From NCBI RefSeq assembly GCF_008704935.1, contig NZ_CP023692.1, positions 2,055,001 to 2,119,000 of the forward strand: a stretch of DNA of 64,000 bases, read 5' to 3'. Source of the stretch: Streptomyces vinaceus. GTDB taxonomy: Bacteria > Actinomycetota > Actinomycetes > Streptomycetales > Streptomycetaceae. The notes under the pieces were generated by a model, which was not told where the DNA came from, ran no database searches, and worked only from the letters and a program-made list of their open reading frames with translations. Position 1 is the stretch's first letter, and each line of letters opens with the position of its first letter. A program made the translations under genes and the position numbers. Below, piece by piece: positions 9,581 to 17,928 of the stretch.

Positions 9581-11098
9581 TCAGCTGGTGAGGGAGCGGG
9601 CCCTGGCGTACACGTCCAGCACGGCGAGGGCCAGCGGGACAAGACTGAGCAGTACTGCCGCCTCGGTGAGGTCGAGCAGCCGTCCCCAGAAGGGTGACAG
9701 GCCCTTGCGGGGGATGACAAGCGCAATTCCCGCGAGGAGGGCCGCGCCGGCGGCGACGGCCGCGGAGAGCCAGATCGTACGGAGGTCGAGTCCGCCGCGG
9801 TCGTGGTACTGGACGAGCTCGCGGACCAGGTCGGCCGGCGGGTGCAGGGCCAGGCCCAGGATCAGCAGGGCGACGGCGGCCAGGCCGGCGACCAGGGTGC
9901 ACACCACCTGGGAGGTGTAGCGGAAGAGCCGGGCGCGCAGCAGCATGGCCAGCCCGGTGGCGAGCGCCAGCAGCCGGCCCCAGGTGTTGTCGGAGAAGCC
10001 GAGGACGGCGGCGGAGCCGACGGCGACCGCGGCGCAGCCGCCGACCAGGCCGAGCAGCATCTCGTGGCCGCGGCGGGCCTGGGCGGCGATGGCCTCGGCG
10101 TCGAGGGGGGCGCCCGGGTCGTGCTGCTCCGCGCCGGAGGGGTCGGCGTACGCCTCGGTCTCGTAGCGGTCGGGGGTCCCGGCGTGGTCGACGTACTCGT
10201 CGGTCGCGCTCTGCGGGGCGGCGTAGCCGATGGGCAGCCGGGCGAAGCGGGCGGACAGGCCCGGCAGGAAGGCGACGAGGCCGATGGCGACGGGGGCGCA
10301 GACGGCGGCGGTCGCGGTGGCGGAGGCGTCGGCGACGATGGCGAGGAAGGTGGCCAGGGTGCCGGTGGCGGCGAGGAAGGTGGCCGCGACGAAGGGCGCG
10401 TCGCCGTTGGGGGTGAGCGCGACCAAGGCGACGGAGGCGACGAGGACGCAGGCGCAGCCGAGGAGGAACTGGAGCTTGCCGGGTCCCTGGCCGGCCGCGG
10501 CGGCGACGATGCCGGAGCCGGCGATCAGCAGGAGGGGGAGGGCGCCGAGGCCGAGGGCGACGGCGGAGCCGCGGTCGCGGTAGACCCGGGCGCGCACGCC
10601 GGCGGCGGCGGTCAGGAGCACGCCCGCGGCGCCGGCGACGATGCCGGGCAGGCCGTGCATGTCGTGGCGGACCGGGTCGGCGTACCAGAGGACGAAGCCG
10701 AGCAGGACGAGCAGCAGGGCGGCGCCGATCAGGCCCGCGCCGCGCAGCATGTCGTCGCTCCAGCGGTGGCGGTCGCGGACGACGGCGGAGGCGACGGCGT
10801 CGGAGACGTCGTCGAAGACGGCGGGCGGCAGCGAGTCGGCAAAGGGGCGCAGGCTCAGCACCTCGCCGTCGAGGACCTGCTGGGCGGCGAGCGTGCGGGC
10901 GCCGTCGAGGACGGTGCCGTCGCGGCGGACCAGATGGAAGCCGGTGGGGGCGCCGACGGGCTGGGTCTGGCCGGTCAGGCGCAGCAGTTCGGGATAGACG
11001 TCGGCGACGGCGATGTCCTCGGGGAGGGCGACGTCGATGCGGCTGTCGGGAGCCACGACGGTGACCCTGCAGAAGCCCGTCGTTGCGGCCGTACTCAC
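9581..11098 (-). CDS. eccD: Type VII secretion integral membrane protein EccD
   Basis: Forms the main transmembrane barrel/vestibule of the ESX secretion channel. The 505-residue protein has an N-terminal ubiquitin-like (YukD) domain (about residues 8-90, starting [18 protein letters not shown]), then eleven hydrophobic segments from about residue 117 to the end, as in mycobacterial EccD. A charged cytoplasmic loop with many acidic residues ([19 protein letters not shown]) splits spans six and seven. The start is GTG at 11098 with aggggggt upstream; the extra 26 codons before it are not supported. It is divergent from eccC across 219 bp. Confidence 0.95.
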   Translation of the reverse strand: MSTAATTGFCRVTVVAPDSRIDVALPEDIAVADVYPELLRLTGQTQPVGAPTGFHLVRRDGTVLDGARTLAAQQVLDGEVLSLRPFADSLPPAVFDDVSDAVASAVVRDRHRWSDDMLRGAGLIGAALLLVLLGFVLWYADPVRHDMHGLPGIVAGAAGVLLTAAAGVRARVYRDRGSAVALGLGALPLLLIAGSGIVAAAAGQGPGKLQFLLGCACVLVASVALVALTPNGDAPFVAATFLAATGTLATFLAIVADASATATAAVCAPVAIGLVAFLPGLSARFARLPIGYAAPQSATDEYVDHAGTPDRYETEAYADPSGAEQHDPGAPLDAEAIAAQARRGHEMLLGLVGGCAAVAVGSAAVLGFSDNTWGRLLALATGLAMLLRARLFRYTSQVVCTLVAGLAAVALLILGLALHPPADLVRELVQYHDRGGLDLRTIWLSAAVAAGAALLAGIALVIPRKGLSPFWGRLLDLTEAAVLLSLVPLALAVLDVYARARSLTS

Positions 11099-11188
11099 CT
11101 GTGTGACCCCCCTGGTTGGCGAAGCGGGTGCATGCACCGCCGCCTTCGGATGCGCCGTGGATTCGCGGATGCGCATGCTGCGCGGGCC

Positions 11189-11220
11189 ACCCTACCGGGC
11201 GTATGAGTGACTGTCGGCAA
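11189..11220 (-). promoter_or_regulatory. Candidate eccD promoter
   Basis: On the minus strand ttgccg, 20 bases, then tagggt, which fits the Streptomyces -10 consensus TAGRRT. The 20-base spacer is longer than ideal, but the same spacing recurs before eccE. About 91 bases separate the -10 from the eccD start. Confidence 0.35.
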
Positions 11221-11221
11221 G

Positions 11222-11227
11222 TAGGAT
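11222..11227 (+). promoter_or_regulatory. Candidate eccC -10 box
   Basis: taggat on the plus strand matches TAGRRT and sits 90 bases before the eccC start, directly next to the divergent eccD -35 element. No convincing -35 is seen at 17-18 bases, so this is a weak call. Confidence 0.28.
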
Positions 11228-11317
11228 CACCGTCGCGCAGGGGAGACCCCCTTCGCGCCCGGGACTTGGGGGCGCCGGTTGCGACGTCCCGTCCGTTTTC
11301 GAGGGATTGATGCTCCG

Positions 11318-14300
11318 GTGAGTCAGATCGTCGTCAAACGCCCGCCGCGGTCCTTGCCGCCCGAAGTCCCTTCGGACGAGCTGAGGCTGGAGGCTCCGCC
11401 GGAGCTTCCGCGCGGGCAGCAGGAGGGCATGCTGATGCAGCTCCTGCCGATGCTCGGCATGGGCTCGTCGGTCGTCTTCTTCTTCATGCCGGGTGCGGCG
11501 CCCTTCATGCGCATCATGGGTGTGCTGATGCTGGTGTCCACGGTGGGCATGGTCGTGGCCCAGCTGGTGCGCCATCGGCGCGGTACGCAGGGGCAAATGG
11601 CCGATGTCCGGCGGGACTACCTGAAATACCTCGCGCAGACCCGGCGTCAGGTCCGCAGGACCGCGCGGGCGCAGCGCGACGCGCAGCTGTACCTGCACCC
11701 GGCGCCGGAGCAGCTGTGGTCGGTGGTGGCCGAGGGTTCGCGGCTGTGGGAGCGGCGCGTCGGCGACGAGGACTTCGGCCAGGCCCGGCTCGGGCTGGGC
11801 GCGCAGCGCCTGGCGACGCCGCTGGTGGCGCCGGACACGGCGCCGGTGGACGAGCTGGAGCCGCTGACGGCGGGCGCGATGCAGCGCTTCCTGAAGGTGC
11901 ACTCCTCGCTGGACGGGCTGCCGGTTGCGGTGTCGCTGCGGGCGTTCTACCACGTGACGGTGTCCGGGGAGCCTGAGGCGGCGCGCGGGGCGGCGCGGGC
12001 GCTGGTGGCGCAGCTGGCGACGCTGCACTCCCCCGAGGACCTGGTGGTGGCCGTGGTGGCGGCGCCCGGTGCGGTGCCGTCCTGGGACTGGACGAAGTGG
12101 CTGCCGCACACGCAGGTGCCGGGGCAGGTCGACGGGGCCGGTACGAAGCGGCTGTTCAGCGATGACCTGACCGAGCTGGAGGGGCTGCTGGCGCCCCGGC
12201 TGGAGGGTCGGCCGCGGTTCAGCCGGGAGGTGTCCCCGGTCCTGGACCAGCCGCACCTGGTCGTCGTACTGGACGCCAACTCGCGCGGCGGCCTGGTGCC
12301 GCCGGACTCGGCGTTCGCGGCGGCCGAGGGGCTGCAGGGCGTGACCATCGTCGAGGTGGTCGCGGGCGAGCTGGACGAGCCGCGCGGCGGTCTGTCGGTC
12401 GTGGTGCGGCCGGGCCGGCTGCGGCTGGAGTCGGGGGCGGGGATCGCGTACGAGGGCGTACCGGACACCCTGTCGCTGCCGGCGGCGGAGGCCCTGGCCC
12501 GCCAGCTGGCGCCGCTGCGCACGGGCGGCGGGGACGACGACGAACCGCTGCTGGCGAACCTGGACTTCACGGACCTGCTGAACCTGGGCGACGCGGCCTC
12601 GATCGACGTGGCGCGCACCTGGCGGCCGCGCTCGGCCGGTGAGCGGCTGCGCGTGCCGATCGGTGTGGGCGAGGACGGCGCGCCGGTGATGCTGGACCTG
12701 AAGGAGGCGGCGCAGGAGGGCATGGGGCCGCACGGCCTGTGCGTGGGCGCGACCGGTTCCGGAAAGTCGGAGCTGCTGCGCACCCTGGTGCTGGGCCTGG
12801 CGGTCACGCACACCTCGGAGACGCTGAACTTCGTCCTCGCGGACTTCAAGGGCGGTGCGACCTTCACGGGCATGGGGCAGATGCCGCACGTGGCCGCGGT
12901 CATCACCAACCTGGCGGACGACCTCACGCTCGTGGACCGCATGGGCGACTCGATCCGCGGTGAGCTGCAGCGCCGGCAGGAGCTGCTGCGCTCGGCGGGC
13001 AACTACGCGAACATCCACGACTACGAGAAGGCGCGCGCGGCGGGTGCCCCGCTGGAGCCGCTGGCCTCGCTGGTGCTGGTCATCGACGAGTTCAGCGAGC
13101 TGCTGACCGCGAAGCCCGACTTCATCGACATGTTCATCCAGATCGGCCGCATCGGCCGTTCGCTGGGCGTGCACCTGCTGCTGGCCTCGCAGCGCCTGGA
13201 GGAGGGCAAGCTGCGCGGGCTGGACACGTACCTGTCGTACCGGATCGGTCTGCGGACCTTCTCGGCGGCGGAGTCGCGGACCGCGATCGGCGTGCCGGAC
13301 GCCTACCACCTGCCCTCGGTGCCGGGTTCGGGCTACCTGAAGTTCGGTACCGACGAGATGACGCGCTTCAAGGCGGCGTACGTCTCGGGCACCTACCGCT
13401 CGGGCGGGCCGGACCTGTCGGTCGGGCTGTTCCCGGTGGAGCGGCGGCCCGCGCTGTTCACGGCGGTGCCGGTGCCGGTCGTGTACGCGGCCCCGGACCC
13501 GGCGTACCTGGCGGCGCAGGCGCAGCGGGAGGACGACGCGCTCGCGGACACGGTGCTCGACGTGATCGTGGGCCGGCTGGAGGGGCAGGGGGTGCCGGCG
13601 CACCAGGTGTGGCTGCCGCCGCTCGACCAGGCCCCGCCGCTGGACCAGCTGCTGCCGGCGCTGGCGCCTTCGGCGGAGCGCGGGCTGCACGCGGAGGGGT
13701 ACACGCGGCCCGGCGGGCTCGTCGTCCCGCTCGGCCTCATCGACAAGCCGTTCGAGCAGCGGCGCGAGGTGCTCTACCGGGACTTCTCGGGCGCGGCGGG
13801 CCACATGATGGTGGTGGGCGGTCCGCAGTCGGGCAAGTCCACGCTGATGCGGACGCTGATCTCCTCGTTCGCGCTGACGCACACCCCGCGCGAAGTGCAG
13901 TTCTACGGGCTGGACTTCGGCGGCGGCAGCATGTCGTCGATCGCCGAGCTGCCGCACGTGGGCGGGATCGCCTCGCGCCTGGACCCGGAGCGGGTGCGGC
14001 GTACGGTCGCGGAGGTGGGGGGCATCCTCAACCGCCGCGAGGAGTTCTTCCGCGCGAACAACATCGACTCGATCGGTACGTACCGGCGCCGGCGCGCGGC
14101 GGGCGAGCTGCCCGGCGAACCGTGGGGCGACGTGTTCCTCGTCATCGACGGCTGGGGCGGCTTCCGTACCGAGTACGAGGGCCTGGAGCCGGTGGTCACG
14201 GACATCGCCTCGCGGGGTCTGGGCTACGGCATCCACGTGGTGATCACCGCGGCGCGGTACATGGAGGTGCGTGCCGCCCTCAAGGACCAGATGCTCAACC

Positions 14301-15283
14301 GGCTGGAGCTGCGGCTCGGCGACGTCATGGACTCCGAGTTCGACCGCAAGGTCGCGGCGAACGTCCCGACGGGGATGCCGGGGCGCGGTCAGGTCGCGGA
14401 GAAGCTGCACTTCCTGGGCGCGCTGCCGCGGATCGACGGCGCGCACGACCCGGAGGAGCTGTCGGAGGCCACGGCCGCCTTCGTGTCGGCGGTCAAGCAG
14501 AACTGGGCGGGGGCCGCGGCTCCCGGCGTACGGCTGCTGCCGCGGCTGCTGCACGCGGAGCAGCTGCCCCGGGGCGGGGACCAGCCCGGCCGCGGGCTGG
14601 CGATCGGCATCGACGAGACGGACCTGGAGCCGGTCTTCGTCGACTTCGAGAGCGACCCGTTCTTCCTGGTGTTCGGCGAGAGCGAATCCGGCAAGACGAA
14701 CCTGCTGCGGCTCATCTGCAAGCAGATCGCCGAGCGGTACACCCCGGACCAGGCCCGCCTCGTCGTCGGCGACTACCGGCGCAGCCTGCTCGGGGCGCTG
14801 CCGGAGGAGCACCTGCTGGAGTACGCGCCGATGGCGAGCTCGCTGCAGACGCACATGGAGGCGCTGGGCGGGGTCTTCTCCCGGCGCCAGCCGCCGTCGG
14901 ACGTCACTCCGCAGCAGCTGCGCGACCGCAGCTGGTGGACGGGACCGGACGTGTTCATCGTGATCGACGACTACGACCTGGTGGCGACCAGCCAGGGCAA
15001 TCCGCTGGCCCCGCTGGTGGAGTACCTGCCGTTCGCCCGGGACACGGGGGTGCGCTTCATCATCGCGCGCAACTCGGCGGGTGCCTCGCGTTCGATGTAC
15101 GAGCCGTTCATGCAGCGCTTCAAGGAGCTCGGCGCGCAGGGCGTGGTCCTGTCGGGCGACCCGTCCGAGGGGGACCTGATCGGCAACGTGCGTCCCCGGC
15201 CGATGCCCCCGGGCCGCGCGTACTTCTCCTCGCGCAAGCGCGGTACCTCCCTGGTCCAGCTGGGCCGGCTGCCGGAGATGTAA
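11318..15283 (+). CDS. eccC: Type VII secretion ATPase EccC (three FtsK/SpoIIIE domains)
   Basis: Hexameric motor that recognises and drives WXG100 substrates through the ESX channel. The 1321-residue protein is the fused EccCa-EccCb form. Two membrane spans lie at about residues 35-80. Three ATPase domains follow, with Walker A motifs GATGSGKSE (about residue 477), GGPQSGKST (about 832) and GESESGKTN (about 1118). Walker B is LVIDEF in domain 1 but VIDGW and VIDDY in domains 2 and 3; the first has the catalytic glutamate, the second lacks it. The start is GTG at 11318 (VSQIVVKRPPR) with gaggg about 12 bases upstream. A 17-bp hairpin follows the stop. Confidence 0.97.
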   Translation: MSQIVVKRPPRSLPPEVPSDELRLEAPPELPRGQQEGMLMQLLPMLGMGSSVVFFFMPGAAPFMRIMGVLMLVSTVGMVVAQLVRHRRGTQGQMADVRRDYLKYLAQTRRQVRRTARAQRDAQLYLHPAPEQLWSVVAEGSRLWERRVGDEDFGQARLGLGAQRLATPLVAPDTAPVDELEPLTAGAMQRFLKVHSSLDGLPVAVSLRAFYHVTVSGEPEAARGAARALVAQLATLHSPEDLVVAVVAAPGAVPSWDWTKWLPHTQVPGQVDGAGTKRLFSDDLTELEGLLAPRLEGRPRFSREVSPVLDQPHLVVVLDANSRGGLVPPDSAFAAAEGLQGVTIVEVVAGELDEPRGGLSVVVRPGRLRLESGAGIAYEGVPDTLSLPAAEALARQLAPLRTGGGDDDEPLLANLDFTDLLNLGDAASIDVARTWRPRSAGERLRVPIGVGEDGAPVMLDLKEAAQEGMGPHGLCVGATGSGKSELLRTLVLGLAVTHTSETLNFVLADFKGGATFTGMGQMPHVAAVITNLADDLTLVDRMGDSIRGELQRRQELLRSAGNYANIHDYEKARAAGAPLEPLASLVLVIDEFSELLTAKPDFIDMFIQIGRIGRSLGVHLLLASQRLEEGKLRGLDTYLSYRIGLRTFSAAESRTAIGVPDAYHLPSVPGSGYLKFGTDEMTRFKAAYVSGTYRSGGPDLSVGLFPVERRPALFTAVPVPVVYAAPDPAYLAAQAQREDDALADTVLDVIVGRLEGQGVPAHQVWLPPLDQAPPLDQLLPALAPSAERGLHAEGYTRPGGLVVPLGLIDKPFEQRREVLYRDFSGAAGHMMVVGGPQSGKSTLMRTLISSFALTHTPREVQFYGLDFGGGSMSSIAELPHVGGIASRLDPERVRRTVAEVGGILNRREEFFRANNIDSIGTYRRRRAAGELPGEPWGDVFLVIDGWGGFRTEYEGLEPVVTDIASRGLGYGIHVVITAARYMEVRAALKDQMLNRLELRLGDVMDSEFDRKVAANVPTGMPGRGQVAEKLHFLGALPRIDGAHDPEELSEATAAFVSAVKQNWAGAAAPGVRLLPRLLHAEQLPRGGDQPGRGLAIGIDETDLEPVFVDFESDPFFLVFGESESGKTNLLRLICKQIAERYTPDQARLVVGDYRRSLLGALPEEHLLEYAPMASSLQTHMEALGGVFSRRQPPSDVTPQQLRDRSWWTGPDVFIVIDDYDLVATSQGNPLAPLVEYLPFARDTGVRFIIARNSAGASRSMYEPFMQRFKELGAQGVVLSGDPSEGDLIGNVRPRPMPPGRAYFSSRKRGTSLVQLGRLPEM

Positions 15284-15304
15284 GGGAGCGCGCGGAGCGC
15301 GGAA

Positions 15305-15342
15305 GCGGAAGCGGGGCCCGGCCGACCGGGCCCCGCTTCCGC
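15305..15342. terminator. eccC terminator, 17-bp perfect stem
   Basis: gcggaagcggggcccgg and its exact complement flank a four-base loop (ccga), 21 bases past the eccC stop. No T-run. It separates eccC from the DUF397 gene. Confidence 0.8.
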
Positions 15343-15439
15343 GTGATCGGCGGGAAACGCTCCCCCGGCGGCGGGCGGAGCACCGATAATCGGGTGGGAA
15401 GACCGCGGGAGCACCGCACCGCCGAGGGAAAGGCCGCAC

Positions 15440-15685
15440 ATGGGCACTCAGCAGGAGAAGGACGAGCTGTACGCGCTCGACATCAGCGGCGTGGAGTGGG
15501 AGGGCCCTCCGGGCTCCAGCCCCGACGAGGAGCGGGTCGAGATCGCGCGGCTGCCCGAGGGCGCGGTGGCCATGCGGTCCTCGCTCGACCGGGACACCGT
15601 CCTGCGCTACACGGCGGCCGAGTGGGAGGCCTTCGTACTGGGCGCCAGGGACGGGGAGTTCGACCTCGACCGCGGCCCGCGCTGA
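15440..15685 (+). CDS. DUF397-family small protein
   Basis: An 81-residue acidic protein. The core ISGVEWEGPPGSS, a run with VEIARLPEGAVAMRSS and the C-terminal LRYTAAEWEAFVLGARDGEFD is the DUF397 pattern, common in Streptomyces, where these small proteins are usually partners of XRE/helix-turn-helix regulators. No such regulator is adjacent here. The ATG at 15440 is preceded by gagggaaagg. The gene stands alone between two very strong hairpins within the T7SS locus, so it likely has its own promoter and a regulatory role cannot be ruled out. Family call is good, function open. Confidence 0.85.
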   Translation: MGTQQEKDELYALDISGVEWEGPPGSSPDEERVEIARLPEGAVAMRSSLDRDTVLRYTAAEWEAFVLGARDGEFDLDRGPR

Positions 15686-15697
15686 GTCCCGTACACG

Positions 15698-15738
15698 GCG
15701 AAGAGGGGCGCGCCCGGCCCGGGCGCGCCCCTCTTCGC
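15698..15738. terminator. Bidirectional terminator, about 18-20-bp perfect stem
   Basis: gcgaagaggggcgcgcccgg faces its exact complement across one base, giving a very long GC hairpin between the convergent DUF397 gene (+) and the esx genes (-). It can stop both transcripts. Confidence 0.8.
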
Positions 15739-15754
15739 ATGTGGCCGGCCGGGC

Positions 15755-16063
15755 TCAGTAGGCCTCGGTGAACAGGCGCGAGGCCTTCACGTCGGTGGCC
15801 CGGTAGTCGCCCTTGCCCTGCTCGATGAGCTTGGCGACCTGCTCCAGCTGCTTGTGCATGTGGTCGGCCTTGCCCTTGTACTTCCCCTGGAGGGTGACGT
15901 ACGCCTGGTGCGCCTCACCGTCCCAGGTGTCCGTGACGACCTTCAGGGCCTGGTCCATCTCCTCCAGGTCCGTCATGATCTTCTTCGAGACGACGCGGAT
16001 GCGGTTCGCCATCTCCTGGACGCTCTCATACCGGACCCGGGTGTGCCCGCTGTCGCCGGACAT
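15755..16063 (-). CDS. esxB: WXG100 secreted protein with C-terminal YxxxD signal
   Basis: Small helical-hairpin substrate of the type VII system, expected to leave the cell as a heterodimer with the neighbouring WXG100 protein. The 102-residue product has the turn motif WDG (47-49) between two amphipathic helices and, near the C terminus, YRATD (87-91), the YxxxD/E type VII export signal. By that signal it is the CFP-10-like partner; the esxB name follows that and my memory of S. coelicolor, and could be swapped. It is 63 bp downstream of the other WXG100 gene on the same strand and is followed by a bidirectional terminator, so the pair forms one short transcript. Confidence 0.9.
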   Translation of the reverse strand: MSGDSGHTRVRYESVQEMANRIRVVSKKIMTDLEEMDQALKVVTDTWDGEAHQAYVTLQGKYKGKADHMHKQLEQVAKLIEQGKGDYRATDVKASRLFTEAY

Positions 16064-16126
16064 GTTGTTCTCCTTCGCGCTGAGTTGAGTGGGAGCGACG
16101 TGCCGCCGCGAGACCTGGGCGGCAGG

Positions 16127-16462
16127 TCAGATGCTGTTGAGCCCCGAGCCGCCCTGGCCGGCGCCGGCCTGCACCGTCTTGAACGCCGCGCGCACGTCGT
16201 CGTCCTGCGCGTTGCTGAGGTTCTTGGTCTGCGCGACCGCGTTGTGCAGCACGCCGAGCAGACGACGGATCTCGTCGTGGTCCTCATTGACGACCGTCTG
16301 GGCGGAGACGAAGCCCGAGGCACCCACACCGGTCCAGCCGGCGCTCACGGTGGCCAGGATGTCGGCCAGCTCGCGGGACTGGGTGGTGACGGCACGGGCC
16401 GTCGTCTCGATCTTGTTCTTCGCCTGGACGATCGGATCGTCTGCGAGTCCGAAATTGCTCAT
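16127..16462 (-). CDS. esxA: WXG100 secreted protein, partner of the neighbouring Esx protein
   Basis: The 111-residue product has the WXG turn as WTG (43-45) flanked by helices, and a glycine-rich C-terminal tail (QAGAGQGGSGLNSI) without a YxxxD signal, fitting the ESAT-6-like partner that is carried out by its dimer mate. The start is ATG at 16462 (MSNFGLADD) with a strong gtgaggag seven bases upstream. It is first in the two-gene esx unit, with a good candidate promoter about 150 bases upstream. In Streptomyces the Esx pair is reported to affect development and sporulation. The esxA name is by analogy. Confidence 0.9.
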   Translation of the reverse strand: MSNFGLADDPIVQAKNKIETTARAVTTQSRELADILATVSAGWTGVGASGFVSAQTVVNEDHDEIRRLLGVLHNAVAQTKNLSNAQDDDVRAAFKTVQAGAGQGGSGLNSI

Positions 16463-16609
16463 CCGAAGCTCCTCACTTCTCAATTCGCCGGCAGAACCGG
16501 CGGATTGCGCAGCGGAAGGGAGGTTCCGGGCGCGGATCTGAGCCACGCGCCGCCGGAAATCCCCTCCGCCTCACGCGATCCCCCGATCACATTCGTGAAG
16601 CCTGGTGTC

Positions 16610-16638
16610 ACTCTAGCCAGTTCATCTGACAGCCCCAA
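16610..16638 (-). promoter_or_regulatory. Candidate esx operon promoter
   Basis: On the minus strand ttggggc... 17-base spacer ...tagagt: the -10 fits TAGRRT exactly and the -35 shares ttg with TTGACR. It lies in the 213-bp gap between mycP and the first esx gene and would give a leader of about 140 bases. Confidence 0.5.
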
Positions 16639-16675
16639 CACCGGTGGGCCGCCACCGTTGATGAACTGTGACGGT

Positions 16676-17917
16676 TCACTGCAAACGGCCGCGGCGCCGG
16701 CGGGCGTCGCGCACCACCGTCGCCGTGCCCGCGATGACCGCGATCAGCACGCCCGCGACGCCCAGAGCGTACGTGCCGAACCGCTCCTCGCGCTCCTGCG
16801 CCGTCTCGCTCGTCCGCAGCGCCGCCGCCTCGGGCGCGGCCGCCGGGGGCGGTCCGGGGTCCGGGACGGGCGCCTTGGGGGCCTCGTGGTCCTGGGTGAC
16901 CGCGCGGACCGGGTCGACGACACCCCAGCCGACGTAGTCGTCACGGCCGTTGACCGAGCGCTCGGCGGTGCCCTGGATCTGCCAGATGATCTGCTGCGGG
17001 GTCCAGTCCTCGTGCGCGGCGCGCAGCAGGGCGGCCACTCCGGCGACATACGGCGCCGAGAAGCTCGTCCCGTTGTCGATGCACTGGCCGAAGCCGGGGA
17101 CGGTGGAGACCATGTCCACGCCGGGCGCGGCGACCCCGATGAAGTCGCCGGGCTGGGAGAACGCGGCCCGCTCGTTGTTGCGGTCCGAGGAAGCCACGGC
17201 GAGGACGCCGGGGAAGGCCGCCGGGTACGTCTTGCGCTTCTCGCCGGTCATGCCGTCGTTGCCCGCCGAGGCCACGACCACCACCTTGGCGTCGACGGCC
17301 CGCTGGACGGCCTTGGCCAGTTCGGAGTCGGCGGTCAGGGGGACGTCGGTGTCCTGGGAGATGTTGATGACCTGCGCACCCTTGGACACCGCGTGGTCGA
17401 TCGCCTGGCCGAGGGAGAGGGCGTTGCCCTTGCCCTGCCCGTCGTTCTGCCGGACGGGGATGATCACGGCTTCGGGGGCGAGGCCCACGAAGCCGGTGCC
17501 CTCCTGCGGCCGGGCCGCGATCAGCCCGGCGACCTTGGTGCCGTGGCCGACCGTGTCGGTGGTGCCATCGCCCTTGGGGTCGATGAAGTCCTTCCCGGCG
17601 CCCACGTCGATGGCCCCGCTGAGCTGCGGGTTCGCCCGGTCGACGCCGGTGTCGATGACCGCGACGCGGACGGGCTTGCCGTTCTTGTCCTTGCCCTTGG
17701 TACGCGCCCAGAGCGCGTCGAGCAGCAGCCGCTGCAGGGCCCAGGGGCGGTCGGCGATCTGCTTCTTCATGGGGAAGGTGCACTCGCCGGCGCCCGCGAG
17801 GCGCAGGGGGGCCGGTGCGGGGGCGGGCGCGGCGGAGGCCGCGGCCGTACCGGAAAGGGCGACCGCGGCGAGCGCGGCGCTGACGAGCGCGGCGCGCGCG
17901 TACGAGGGCGTGTGCAT
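16676..17917 (-). CDS. mycP: Mycosin, membrane-anchored subtilisin-like protease of the T7SS
   Basis: S8 serine protease that caps and stabilises the ESX channel at the outer face of the membrane. The 413-residue protein has a signal peptide (about 1-30), the catalytic triad D89 (VAVIDTGVD), H125 (VGHGTKVAG) and S285 (NGTSFSAP), the oxyanion N220 (SAGND), a proline/alanine-rich linker and one C-terminal span (about 383-402) followed by an arginine-rich tail. Length and layout match mycosins. The start is ATG at 17917 with gaggaag upstream. It lies 11 bp downstream of eccB on the same strand, a typical eccB-mycP pair. Confidence 0.95.
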   Translation of the reverse strand: MHTPSYARAALVSAALAAVALSGTAAASAAPAPAPAPLRLAGAGECTFPMKKQIADRPWALQRLLLDALWARTKGKDKNGKPVRVAVIDTGVDRANPQLSGAIDVGAGKDFIDPKGDGTTDTVGHGTKVAGLIAARPQEGTGFVGLAPEAVIIPVRQNDGQGKGNALSLGQAIDHAVSKGAQVINISQDTDVPLTADSELAKAVQRAVDAKVVVVASAGNDGMTGEKRKTYPAAFPGVLAVASSDRNNERAAFSQPGDFIGVAAPGVDMVSTVPGFGQCIDNGTSFSAPYVAGVAALLRAAHEDWTPQQIIWQIQGTAERSVNGRDDYVGWGVVDPVRAVTQDHEAPKAPVPDPGPPPAAAPEAAALRTSETAQEREERFGTYALGVAGVLIAVIAGTATVVRDARRRRGRLQ

Positions 17918-17928
17918 CGGCGGCTTCC

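Noticed and set aside
11192..15439. 1415-residue minus-strand open frame opposite eccC
   Set aside because: Arg/Gln/His-rich shadow of eccC, whose three Walker motifs fix the true strand and frame.
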